In this document: positions 1 through 8,500 of the stretch, piece after piece | Layout: every line of letters begins with the position of its first letter | Position numbering within the stretch: the first letter of the stretch is position 1 | Assembly (NCBI RefSeq): GCF_033118175.1 | Contig: NC_083689.1 | Coordinates: forward strand, 21,496,501 to 21,560,500 | Reading direction: 5' to 3' | Length of the DNA stretch: 64,000 nt | Origin: Dama dama | Taxonomy: Eukaryota; Chordata; Mammalia; Artiodactyla; Cervidae | Position numbers and translations under genes: made by a program | The notes under the pieces: model-generated | The model's database searches: none | What the model was told of the DNA's origin: nothing | What the model saw: only the letters and a program-made list of their open reading frames with translations

Positions 1-29
1 CACGTGCTGCGTGATTCCACTTCTATGAG

Positions 30-355
30 CAATCTAAGAGTCAATTTATAGAAACAGAAAGTAGAATGATGATTGCCAGAGACTAGCAAGAGGGGGAAAC
101 GAGGTGTTGTTGTTCAATGGGTATTAAGTTTCAGTTATGCAAGTTGAATTTGTTTTCGAGATCTGCTGTACAGTCTACGGCCCTACCACCCTGAACGCGC
201 CCGATCTCGTCTGATCTCGGAAGCTAAGCAGGGTCGGGCCTGGTTAGTACTTGGATGGGAGGTCTGCTTTACAATATTACACCTATAGGTAATAATACTC
301 TGTTGTGCACTTAAAATTTTGTTGAGGGTAGATCTTATGCTGTAATCTTAATGCA
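30..355 (+). repeat. L1M-type LINE 3' end fragment (split)
   Basis: The text resembles the 3' UTR of older mammalian L1 elements (a stretch on accidental 'gattgccagagactagcaag' type, then 'ttgttgttcaatgggta', then 'ttgtgcacttaaaatttt'). It is interrupted by the 5S rRNA copy at 173-261. The assignment rests on recall of L1M consensus text, not on alignment. Confidence 0.5.
173..261 (+). pseudogene. 5S rRNA retrocopy, 3'-truncated
   Basis: These 89 bases match the first three quarters of vertebrate 5S rRNA almost perfectly, from GTCTACGGCC to TTGGATGGGAG, with one visible change (A to C near base 11). The last ~30 bases of 5S are missing, as is any T-run terminator. An 11-base direct repeat with one mismatch flanks the copy (TCTGCTGTACA at 162-172, TCTGCTTTACA at 263-273), and there is no poly(A) tail. 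It therefore reads as a tailless retropseudogene inserted in an L1 fragment, not a working 5S gene. Confidence 0.9.
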
Positions 356-385
356 ATTTCTTTTTTTTTAAAGAAAGCATGCTCT

Positions 386-413
386 GTGCTCACTTCGGCA
401 GCACATGTACTAA
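386..413 (+). pseudogene. U6 snRNA 5' fragment retrocopy
   Basis: The copy starts exactly at the 5' end of U6 snRNA (GTGCTCACTTCGGCAGCACA, one change from the usual GTGCTCGCTT) and stops after about 28 bases. It is bracketed by a perfect 12-base direct repeat AAAGAAAGCATG at 370-381 and 412-423, with no poly(A) tail. It is not a functional snRNA gene. Confidence 0.85.
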
Positions 414-426
414 AGAAAGCATGTTT

Positions 427-572
427 GGAACTTCCCTGGTGGTTCCAGAGGTTAAGAATCCTCCTTCCACTGCAGGAGCCGTGAGTTCAACCCCTGGTTG
501 GGGAAATAAGATCCCACAGGCTAAGTGGCACAGTCAAAAATTTTTTAAATAAGTAAATAATAAAAAATAAAA
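427..572 (+). repeat. tRNA-derived cetartiodactyl SINE (CHR-2 type)
   Basis: It opens with the typical 'aacttccctggtggttccag', contains a B-box-like 'gagttcaaccc', and ends with the 'aagatcccacaggc' segment and an A-rich tail. It inserted just downstream of the U6 fragment. Confidence 0.8.
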
Positions 573-1004
573 CATGCTCTACAGACCCATCCCTGCTCCT
601 GCCTCACTGTACTTCTCCCAAAACATATACACTCAACACGCAAAGCTGATACAAGGCTTTGGGCTTCTCCCCTCTGCCTTCTCCATCACTGGAGACATGT
701 CCTGGTGGGCTGCTTTGGTGGGAGGGGCTATGGGTCTCTACTTAGGGACCTCAGACTCATCCCCAACATAACAATATGACACTGGAATCCCAAAGCCACT
801 AGGAAAGATATAGAGAGCCTTGGGGGACTGCATCCTTGGAGACACTGTCTTCGAGGTCATTTGGCAGAATAGAATGAACCCCAGAAAGAAATTCCTGGGA
901 GCACACTCAAGTTTCTCATGCCCCACCCGCAAGAGAACATACTAGACGTTGAATAGTGTCCCCCCAAAATTCATGTGCTTCCTGTGAGTAGCCTAGCTGC
1001 AAGG
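573..1004. other. intergenic DNA, no gene recognised
   Basis: Short open frames occur on both strands but none has a recognisable domain or splice context. The piece at about 949-990, 'gtgtccccccaaaattcatg', resembles the start of a MaLR/MLT1-type LTR. Confidence 0.5.
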
Positions 1005-1075
1005 CAAGGAAAAGACCCTGATGCTGGGAAAGACTGAAGGCAAAAGGAGAAGACGGTAACAGAGAATGAGATGGC
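1005..1075 (+). repeat. BovB/ART2A-type fragment, left part
   Basis: The segment 'aagaccctgatgctgggaaag' followed by 'gagaatgagatgg' is the reverse complement of the ART2A/BovB text seen intact at 58.76-59.03 kb. The same element resumes at 1659-1690 ('gttggatgccatcaccgact'), so it has been cut by the LTR between them. Confidence 0.75.
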
Positions 1076-1658
1076 TGTGATAGCTTATGGTGAACGATGT
1101 TGGATTTGTGATCTCCAAAGAAAAAGATTTAGCTTTGGGATCAGGGACCAGGCTTGATCACTCAAAAGCTTTTGAGTGTAGGAGAGTTTTATTAAAGTAT
1201 AAAAAGGGCAGAGAAAGCTTCTGACATTGACATCAGAAGGGGGATGGAGAGTGCCCCCTTGCTAGTCTTATCAAGGCCTTATATGCTTTTACCAGACCAA
1301 CTCCCACAACATACATTCTTAAATTAGAAAGATTAGAATTAACAATAGAAAGGTCTTACCTGAACCACTCCCATGTAAAATAACAAGATTAGCCAAAAGA
1401 TTCTTGTTAAAAAGGAGAAACATGTCCTTGAGCAAGATACATTGTTGTTATATAATCCTTAGTATGGAGCTTAAGATGAGTTGTCTCCTTGTGTAATCAT
1501 CAGCTTTGGGCTTAAAGGAAATAACATCTTATGTGACAGACTAAGGAATGTAGGGAAAAAAAGCTTGTCCTTTTCTCCTCCTCAAGAGCCCCAGACCCCT
1601 TTCTCCTCCTCGGGGACCCCGGACTTCTTATCAACCTACCTGAGAATTAACTCTCTCA
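1076..1658 (-). mobile_element. solo LTR of an endogenous retrovirus (bovine ERV type)
   Basis: On the minus strand the unit starts TGAGAGAG and ends TATCACA (TG...CA ends). It carries a TATA-like CATATAAGG (plus 1278-1285) and an AATAAA signal (plus 1198-1203), in the order expected of an LTR of about 583 bp. No gag, pol or env reading frame adjoins it, so only a solo LTR remains. It splits a BovB/ART2A fragment. A clean target-site duplication is not visible. The bovine ERV LTR family assignment is from memory. Confidence 0.75.
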
Positions 1659-1692
1659 GTTGGATGCCATCACCGACTCAATGCCTTCCTTG

Positions 1693-1893
1693 ATATCAAG
1701 CTCAGTTGATAAAGAATCCACCTGCAGTGCAGGAGACATGGGTTCAATACCTGGATGGGGAAGAGCCCCTGGAGAAGGGGATGGTTACCCACTCCAGTAT
1801 TCTTGCCTAGAAAATTCCATGGACTGAGGAACCTGGTGGGCTATAGTCCACGAGGTCATAAAAGAGTCGGACAAGACTGAGGGACCGAACACG
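1693..1893 (+). repeat. Bov-tA type SINE
   Basis: It has a tRNA-like head ('gataaagaatccacctgcag', 'gggttcaatacctgg') followed by the Bov-A unit ('acccactccagtattcttgc', 'agagtcggacaagactgag'). Confidence 0.85.
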
Positions 1894-2187
1894 CAGAAAT
1901 AGGAAACCTAGGTGGCTCCTCTGTGGCACCAGGGTCTTGTGCTCTCGTCCACACGTCCCCACCCATCTCTCTCTGCCCCTGGGCCCTTCCACACCTCTCA
2001 TACAGCTTCTGATTCCTGACTAATACATTAGATCAGCAGGGGGCCAGGCATGCTGCATTCCTGCCAAGCAAATCTGATCAGCCCAGCTCGAGTCATGTAT
2101 CTACCCTGACCAATCAACTGTGCCAGAGAAGTGGCACCACATGACGCCAGGGATGATCACTAAAATTGGAAACAAACACTGTAGCCC

Positions 2188-2300
2188 TGAGAAGGAAATG
2201 GCAACCCACTCCAGTACTCTTGCTTGGAAAATTCCGTGGACAGAGGAGCCTGGTAGGCTACAGTCCAAGGGGTCACAAGGAGTTGGACACTACGGAGCAC
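2188..2300 (+). repeat. Bov-A unit (5'-truncated SINE)
   Basis: Only the Bov-A half is present ('aaggaaatggcaacccactc' to 'ggagttggacacta'). The tRNA-like head is missing. Confidence 0.8.
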
Positions 2301-2548
2301 CTTCACTGATTCACTGCACTCAGTGTAGCCAGAGATTGACCAATCAGGTTTGAAGTTGGCCCCTGGACTACACCCTTCCCCCACCAATCCCAGAGGTGCA
2401 TTCAGTGTTAACACTTTGGATCCTGGGTTATCAGGGCCAACCCAGGGTCCCGAGGAAGCTTCCAACAAAGGGAGGTGGGGAGTAATAGGTATTTGCCAAT
2501 TAGCATAGAGCTACTTTCATAATTTAATGATAGATATGCCCATATTTG

Positions 2549-2745
2549 AGACTTCTCTGATGGCTTAGAAGGTAAAGAATCTGCCTACAATGTGAGAGAC
2601 CTGGGTTCAATCCCTGGGTTGGGAAGATCTCCTGCAGAAGGGAATGGCAAACTACTCTAAAATTCTTGCCTGGAAAATTCTATTGATAGAGGCTACAGTC
2701 CGTGAGGTCGCAGAGTCAAGCATGACTGAGCAACTAACATTTTTA
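2549..2745 (+). repeat. Bov-tA type SINE
   Basis: A head ('gacttctctgatggcttag') and a Bov-A unit ('gcaaactactctaaaattct', 'gcatgactgagcaactaac') are both present. It is more diverged than its neighbours. Confidence 0.8.
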
Positions 2746-3126
2746 CTTTCATGCCCATATTCATGGTTGTCAGTTCATTGTCAGTTCTGTTCACTCAGAA
2801 GGGATGTGGGGAATGGAACTCTTTGAGAAGGAGTAGAGATGGGTCAGGCAATGAAATTCATCTTCACTGCCCATCACACACCCTCCTGGCTGTCTACCAC
2901 GGGCAAAGTTCTTCCCCTTCCTCCTCACCTCCACCTCTCCTCTTAAGTCCCCATCAAGGTCACCTGCTCTATGGAAACCTCCCTGCCCACCTCAGCCCAG
3001 GATCCAAGGTCCATCTGGTTTAAATGGGCCAAGGGGCAGATTTTCATGATGGGAAAACTAGGGGGGTTGGGAGAACTGGTCAGGACAGTGGTGTGCTAGC
3101 AAATGTTTAACAACCAGCTCTCATGA

Positions 3127-3335
3127 AGCAGAAAATGGTCCAGTGGCTAAGACTCCAAGCTCCCAATGCAGGGGGCCCAGGTTCAATCCCTGGTCAAGAA
3201 ACTAGATTCCACACACCACATCTGAAGATCTCGTGTGCTCAAAAGAAAGATCAAAAGGTCTTCAAGTGCTGCAACTTAAGTCCCAATGCAGCAAAATGAA
3301 TAAACGAAAATAAATTATTTAAAAAAGAGAGAATT
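3127..3335 (+). repeat. tRNA-derived cetartiodactyl SINE
   Basis: It contains 'ggtccagtggctaagactcc' and 'aggttcaatccctggtcaag', then a longer 3' part ending in an A-rich tail. Confidence 0.75.
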
Positions 3336-4199
3336 GAATCTGTATTTATTATAAATTTTATTGGCATAAATGTTTAGCATGCAACCTCCAGCGATAAAAT
3401 AAGATACTCCCCACTGCTTCCATACAGCCAAAACTGAGTGTCACAGAACAACTTTCTCGTGTTTTTTTTTTTTTTTTTCCACTCTTGTAACCCAAAGCCA
3501 ATCTATGCTTGCAGGTGAGAAACAAGCGAATGGAGGTTGATATTTTCCTCTAGACACAGAGACGGAACGAAACAATCAAGATGTGTGTTCACACTTCACT
3601 TGCTTTTTGATGATGCTTGGAACTTCTTTGCTAAATCAGCTAATGGTTTGACAGCACTATAGAAAGACTTCCTCGATGTTTTTGTGTGCTAGTCACAATA
3701 TAACAGTTACAGACAAAACCCACATAAATGTCCTCTGCATGGTGAACATGTTTTCCCAGCACTTTTGAGTGTAGGCAATCAACAAACAGTACATCATACT
3801 GGACTTGTAAGCTTTGCCGCTTCCCCTAGTGTAAATACCATCACCATGGTCCATCTTAAGTTACTAGTGTGGTGACACTGAACACGGAGTTGACAAGCAA
3901 TGTCCTGGAAAACGGAATTATACAGTATTTCCACTGCCAGATACAGTAGAGGTAAACTATCTCAAGGGCATAGAAATAAGGTCACGAGAATAACAAAAAT
4001 CCCATGCCTAAGGCACAGAGCAGTTTGAAGCCTCAAGATAACTCACATTGTCTAGTAAATGTACAATACATAGCAGTCATAATATATAAAAATATTTTAT
4101 TATCCAGCATCAGGTACCACCTCACACCCTCCCGTATGTCCCAGTTAAACAGGGTCACACACAGTCATAGTGTAAAGCCAGCATATTAGACCACCAGCT
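3336..4199. other. AT-rich unique DNA, no gene recognised
   Basis: No coding frame is recognisable. On the minus strand the stretch reads like 3'-UTR text: an AATAAA occurs near 3358-3372, and an 18-base T run (3461-3478) is an A run in that sense. It could be a retrocopied 3' UTR or part of a long TNFSF9 3' end. I could not identify it. Confidence 0.4.
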
Positions 4200-4204
4200 G
4201 GGCA

Positions 4205-4290
4205 AAAGCTGAAGGTTTTGTCTTATCTTGTTCCTGTCTGAATCCCCAACACCTAAAACAGTGCCTGATAAATTTTGCATGAGTGAATAA
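4205..4290 (+). repeat. L2 LINE 3' end fragment
   Basis: The phrase 'ccccaacacctaaaacagtg' followed by 'gcctga...gagtgaataaa' matches the well-known L2 terminal sequence. Confidence 0.6.
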
Positions 4291-4427
4291 AGCTCACGCA
4301 GCATAGATACATGGACCCCCTCCCACAAGTTAGCCCCATGAGTCCCATGGAGTGGGGAGGAGAGGGGTTGGAAATGAGTCTCTATTTCTCACATATTAAC
4401 ATAAATAAGGATGGGGAGAGGGTCTAT

Positions 4428-4433
4428 TTTATT
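4428..4433 (-). promoter_or_regulatory. candidate TNFSF9 poly(A) signal
   Basis: Plus-strand TTTATT is AATAAA on the minus strand, about 267 bases after the TNFSF9 stop codon. It is the first canonical hexamer found downstream. It falls at the edge of an L2 relic, so it may be repeat-supplied. No downstream element was confirmed. Confidence 0.4.
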
Positions 4434-4512
4434 TGCTCCTATTTCTCTAGCCTTGTACAGTGCCTGGCATGGAGCAGCAGCTCAATAAATATGAGTTGAA
4501 TGGATTAAAATA
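4428..4512 (+). repeat. second L2 LINE 3' end fragment
   Basis: 'acagtgcctggcatggag' followed by 'ctcaataaatatgagttgaa' is the L2 3' terminus. It lies inside the expected TNFSF9 3' UTR, on the antisense strand of that gene. Confidence 0.65.
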
Positions 4513-4699
4513 ATGTACAGTGTCTGAGCTCAGCTCAGAATAAATACCGAGGGACCCAGAGGATCCTGGAGGAAGCGGTCAGCAGCACTGACCCCTGGCC
4601 AGCCCAGTGAGGTAGAGAAGCTGGGTCCCGTCACCTGGGGCCCCAAAGGAGGAAGGGAAGATGCAGTCTCGTTCCAGGAGGTGACACCTAGCCCTGGGG

Positions 4700-7241
4700 T
4701 CACGTGAGCTTTGACAAGGGAAGTCCACTGGGAACTTGGGCGGCCACGCGGAAGAGGCCCCAGACCGTGGCTTCGGCTGAGAGCTGCCAGGAGAGAGGCT
4801 CCTGGATGGCGGGGCGCAGGTAGACGCTCAAGCGCTGCCCTGCATCCAGGTGCAGCAAGCTGCTCCGGAAACCAGCTGCTGAGTTCCCAGAGGGTGGGGG
4901 TGGCAAGTCCAAGGTCAGGGTCAGGGCGGCCCCAGCTTGGCGAGGCTGCGGGTCCAGGGCCACGGAGACGGAGTCGGAGCTGTTGTGGTTGCTGGCCATC
5001 ACGCGCTTCAGGGTCAAGTGCAAGAAAACATAGTAGACTCCGGCCTCGGGGACCACCAGCTCTTGGGTGTGCTTGTCATAGTGCACGCCTGGCGCCAGAG
5101 TCACACCTGTCAACCCCGGCTCGCTCCGCCACTGCACCGGTCCTTCCGTCAGCTGTGCTGTGGGAGGGGAAGGAGGGTTAGCCCAGCAGGTGTGCAGGGC
5201 TGGTGGGCGGGGAGCAGAGCCCTGGGAAAGGGGGGGCGGCTCGAAGGGAGGGGCAGACTTGGGGAGGGGTCTGTGAGAAAGATCAGGGAACTCGGAGAAG
5301 GAAAAGGGTCTCGGAGGGAAGTGGGGCTTGAGGAGGGGAAAGAAGGGCTAAGAAGGGAGGAAAGGATTCGGGGGGAGGGGGGAGAGACTCAGAAAGCTGG
5401 AGATTGAAGAAGCGGAGGGGTGAGACAGGGAGTCGGTGGAGGGAGAGAGACTTCCAGGAGCCAGGAGGAGGAGGACATGTAATGCCAGAAAGGATGATGG
5501 AGGGGAAAGGGGGGGTCCTAGGGATGGGAGGAAGGGGTTTGTAGAGAGAGGGGGCGGGCCGAGAGGGGATAGAATGGAGGGACTGAGAAGGAGGCAGGAC
5601 GAGAGGGAGAGGGCGGGGAAGGGAAGCTTGTCAGGAAGGAGCGAAGATCCTAGAGGAAAGCTAACGGGAGAGAGAAAGGGGTGGAGAGTGAAGAAGGAGG
5701 GAATTTCAAAGAGAGGAGAGGAGGTTGCAGAAGAGTCCGGAAGGGGGAGGGAAAGGGCTGGGGAGAAGAGTCCCCAGAAGAGGGAGAGGAAAGGGGGACC
5801 CTCTACAGAGGGAGAGTGGGGAGCAGAGTCTGGGAGAGGAAGGGACAGAGGGAACAGGTAAAGAGTCTTCCGAAGAGGGAAGAGAAGGAGGAGGAGGAGG
5901 GTCTCCGGAAGCCGGGAAGGGAAGTGAGTGGTAAACAGGGTTTCCAGAAGTGAGGGAGGGGAAACAGGGCTGGGGAGGAGGGGTCCGGATCTCCCAGAGT
6001 CCAGTAGGAGGGAGCCGACCCGGCTGAGATTTGCGCGGATCCAGGCCCAGCATTAAGAGGGCGGGGGTCTGAGGTGGACACAGACGGAGGTCAGAGGAGG
6101 AGGAGACCCGGAGAGGGACAGCCGAGGTTCTAAGAGGGTATGGGGAGCTTTTCAGAGAAGGGAGGGAAAGAAGGTCAGATTGGGTCGGGGGGTGGGGGTG
6201 CTTCCCTCTCCCGGAGCTTTCCCATTTTGTGCACCCTCCCCCCCCCCCCCCGCTCCCCCGAATCTTTAGGGAGTCACTCACCACCATCGGCCACCACCAG
6301 CTGCGCGAACACGCCCTGCTGAGAGAAAGGACAAATGGAAAGTGGATAAAGGTCCTCCAACTCGCAACACGCAGCCCCCTGGAAAGTGGGGTCCCCGGGA
6401 TCTGCGCAGGCCTTGAGCCTACAGTCTTTATGGTCCCGTCCCTTCCCGTTCCAAAAGAACCCACCCCCCCCCGCAACCCCGCGAGCGCGCGCACACACAC
6501 ACACACACACGCTGCCCCAGCCCTGGCCGTCTGCAAGGAAAGGACCCCAAGGACTTAGAATGGAAATGAGGAGACAGTTCCTCCAGGGGGCTTGACACTG
6601 CAGTCTTGAGGGGGAAAGGAGAGTACCCTACGGGTCCGGTAGAAAACCGAGGTTCTCCGGGAGTTACGAAAGAAAAGGGAAACCCCCCGATGGTTGCAGA
6701 CAGTGTCCCTCGGGGTGCGCGTTGGTGAGACGGTCCCCATCTGAAGCCCGGGGTGCAGATGGGGTCTCACGAGGGGTTAGGATTAAGAATGGCGCCCCCC
6801 TGGAGACCTGGATAAAGAATTGGTGCCCTCAGAAATCCAAGAAGAACGGGGGGTGGGTCTCTCCACCCTCGGCCTGGGACGCAGAAAAGACCTCGCGGGA
6901 GGCAGGACGCGGATGGAGAAGGGGTCCCGGGGCTGGGTACATGTCTCTCTCGGGGTCCAGATCGGGCAGTATCTCACCTGCGGAGAGTTGGGGAGGCGGG
7001 CGTGGGGGTCGGAAGTCTGCTCCAGGCCCACGGGGAGAATCGAACTGGGCGCGGGACTGGAAACCGGCGAGGCAGGGGTCCCGGGGACGCCCCAGACCCG
7101 CACCACGCAGGTGGCGCAGGCAGCGGCAAGCAGCAGCAGCGCGGCGCTCAGAGCCCAGGGCAGCGGATTGCAGACGCGACCCGGGGACGCGGGCGACCGC
7201 TGGGCCTCGGGGTCCGGGGTGACGAGTGTGTTGGAGTGCAT
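4700..7241 (-). CDS. TNFSF9: TNFSF9 (4-1BB ligand, CD137L), complete, 3 exons
   Basis: Type II membrane TNF-family cytokine that binds 4-1BB/TNFRSF9 to co-stimulate T cells. Coding exons on the minus strand are 7241-6978, 6315-6282 (34 nt) and 5157-4700 with TGA at 4702-4700. The total is 756 nt, 251 aa, against 254 in human. Residues 1-26 are cytosolic, about 27-50 form a hydrophobic membrane segment rich in Leu/Ala, then comes a Pro/Ser-rich stalk. The small exon 2 encodes GVFAQLVVADG (human GMFAQLVAQ). Exon 3 carries the TNF homology domain with QELVVPEAGVYYVF, LLHLDAGQRLSVYL and the C-terminal VWGLFRV strand. N-glycosylation sequon NSS lies in exon 3. All introns are GT-AG. The exon 2 acceptor is a CAGCAG tandem, so one Gln may be optional. 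The start codon follows a TATA box by about 40 bases, giving a very short 5' UTR. The reading frame is intact. Confidence 0.95.
5165..6200. repeat. long polypurine/polypyrimidine tract in TNFSF9 intron 2
   Basis: For roughly 1 kb the plus strand is almost all G and A (for example 'ggaggggaaagaagggctaa', 'gagaaggaggaggaggaggg'), with many G runs of 3-7. It fills nearly the whole intron between exons 2 and 3. The sense RNA is therefore C/U-rich. It has no fixed period, so it is a degenerate purine-rich array rather than a clean satellite. The long open frames here on either strand come from this composition. Confidence 0.85.
6483..6511. repeat. alternating GC/CA microsatellite in TNFSF9 intron 1
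   Basis: A (GC)3-4 run passes directly into a (CA)n run of about ten units, giving about 29 bases of uninterrupted purine-pyrimidine alternation. Confidence 0.8.
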
Positions 7242-7280
7242 GGCCGGCTGCGGGCGGCTGCGAGCTGGGTCCAGCGCACG

Positions 7281-7290
7281 GCCTTTTATA
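7281..7290 (-). promoter_or_regulatory. TNFSF9 TATA box
   Basis: The minus strand reads TATAAAAGGC here, 40-50 bases upstream of the ATG at 7241 and within GC-rich DNA. A start site about 30 bases downstream would leave a 5' UTR of only some 10-25 bases. Confidence 0.75.
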
Positions 7291-8350
7291 GCTAAGCCCC
7301 GCTTTCCGGGGAGTGGCCGAGGGGATCCCAGCGACCCGCTGGGTAGGTTGGTTCCCGCCCGCCCCGCCCCGTGCGGCCCCGCCCCGCCCCGGCCAACTTC
7401 GGTCCAAACTTTCCCCAACTTTCTCTTCCCTGAATCTCTCTCCGTCTCCTTTTCTTTCTGGAGCTCTCCACGCCCTGCTCCATCAAATCCTCTTGATCCC
7501 CAGTTATCTCTCCTGCATCTCCCTGGTTATCTCCTCGCCTCTCTGCTTCTCTCTCTTGTCTCTTTCCCCGATTTCTTATCCCTCCCTAGAGCCCCCCTCA
7601 GCATTGGGGCTTCCCCAGGATTCCCCTAAACTCAGCACTTCTTCGAGGAGTCAAAGAAGAGCCAGGCCTCAGACCGCTTGTCCTCTGGAGCATAAGTCCT
7701 CCCCGTGGAACCCCGAGTGCTCTGCTTAGTCCTCCCTCTACTTCCCTCTCTTTTCCCGCGACCCCGGACCTTCCCTGGCCTGCCCCCACCCACCCACCTA
7801 GGCGCTTCCCGTCAGGGGCTCCCTGGACCCCACAAGCAAAAGGCTGGAGAGTCCAGGTGGAGAAATTCCCCTTGTAGGAAAGGGACAATCTTGAGTGAGG
7901 CGGAGGAAACTCAAATTTCCCGTTCGCGCTCCCGTGGTGTCCGCGGGGGCGGGAGGAGGAGCGGAGATGCGGCCAAAACTCTGCCCCAAAAGAGGAAGCA
8001 ACCGTGGATTGACAGATGGCCAGCCCTAGAAAAGCCCTGGGCTCCCATAGAAGCCCGGTTCTGCCCAGACCAGCAGGGTAGACCTCGCCATCCTTCTTCA
8101 GGTCTCACTTCCCCTATAGCGCAAGGGAGAATGGACCCGGGAATTGATCTCACCCGTCCACCAGCGGCCCAGGAAATGGGGGGAGGGGTGTTTTGGTTCA
8201 ACTGAACAAAGATCGGATACCGGCCCTGTATTCAACCTTGTATTAAGCCTCTCTGAGGAATTAAAAGGAGAAAACACTAATGATACTGGCTCTTGTTGAC
8301 ACCTAGGTGTAAAACGCTTCCGTTAATACTAGCGGTTTATAAAAAAGCGC
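7291..8350. other. GC-rich then pyrimidine-rich upstream region of TNFSF9
   Basis: CpG-rich DNA with GC boxes ('cgccccgccccgtgcgg') spans about 7300-7400. It is followed by C/T-rich sequence to about 7800 and mixed sequence beyond. This is probable proximal regulatory DNA for TNFSF9. No gene is recognised. Confidence 0.5.
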
Positions 8351-8354
8351 GGTG

Positions 8355-8500
8355 CCCAAACCAGCATCACCTGGGGACTTGCTAGCTCTGCAAATTCTAG
8401 CACCTCAGCCAGACCTAGTGACATTCTGGGAACTGAAGCCGTGAAATCAGTGTCTGATGGAGCCTTTAAGAACATTCTGACACTTGCCCAAGTTGAAGAA
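8355..8500 (+). repeat. MER5A-like hAT DNA transposon relic
   Basis: 'cagcatcacctggggacttg' and 'gcaaattctagcacctcag' match the MER5A consensus as remembered. Confidence 0.55.

Noticed and set aside
173..261. Functional 5S rRNA gene
   Set aside because: The last quarter and the terminator are missing and a target-site duplication flanks the copy.
427..520. tRNA gene in the SINE heads (here and at every tRNA-derived SINE)
   Set aside because: Only B-box-like text of SINE consensus is present, with no complete cloverleaf.
5706..6536. 276-aa minus-strand frame inside TNFSF9 introns
   Set aside because: It results from the polypyrimidine tract (Pro/Ser/Leu runs) and crosses exon 2 in the wrong frame.
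6820..7629. 269-aa plus-strand frame across the TNFSF9 first exon and promoter
   Set aside because: CpG-rich DNA lacks stops by chance; the sense gene on the other strand explains the region.
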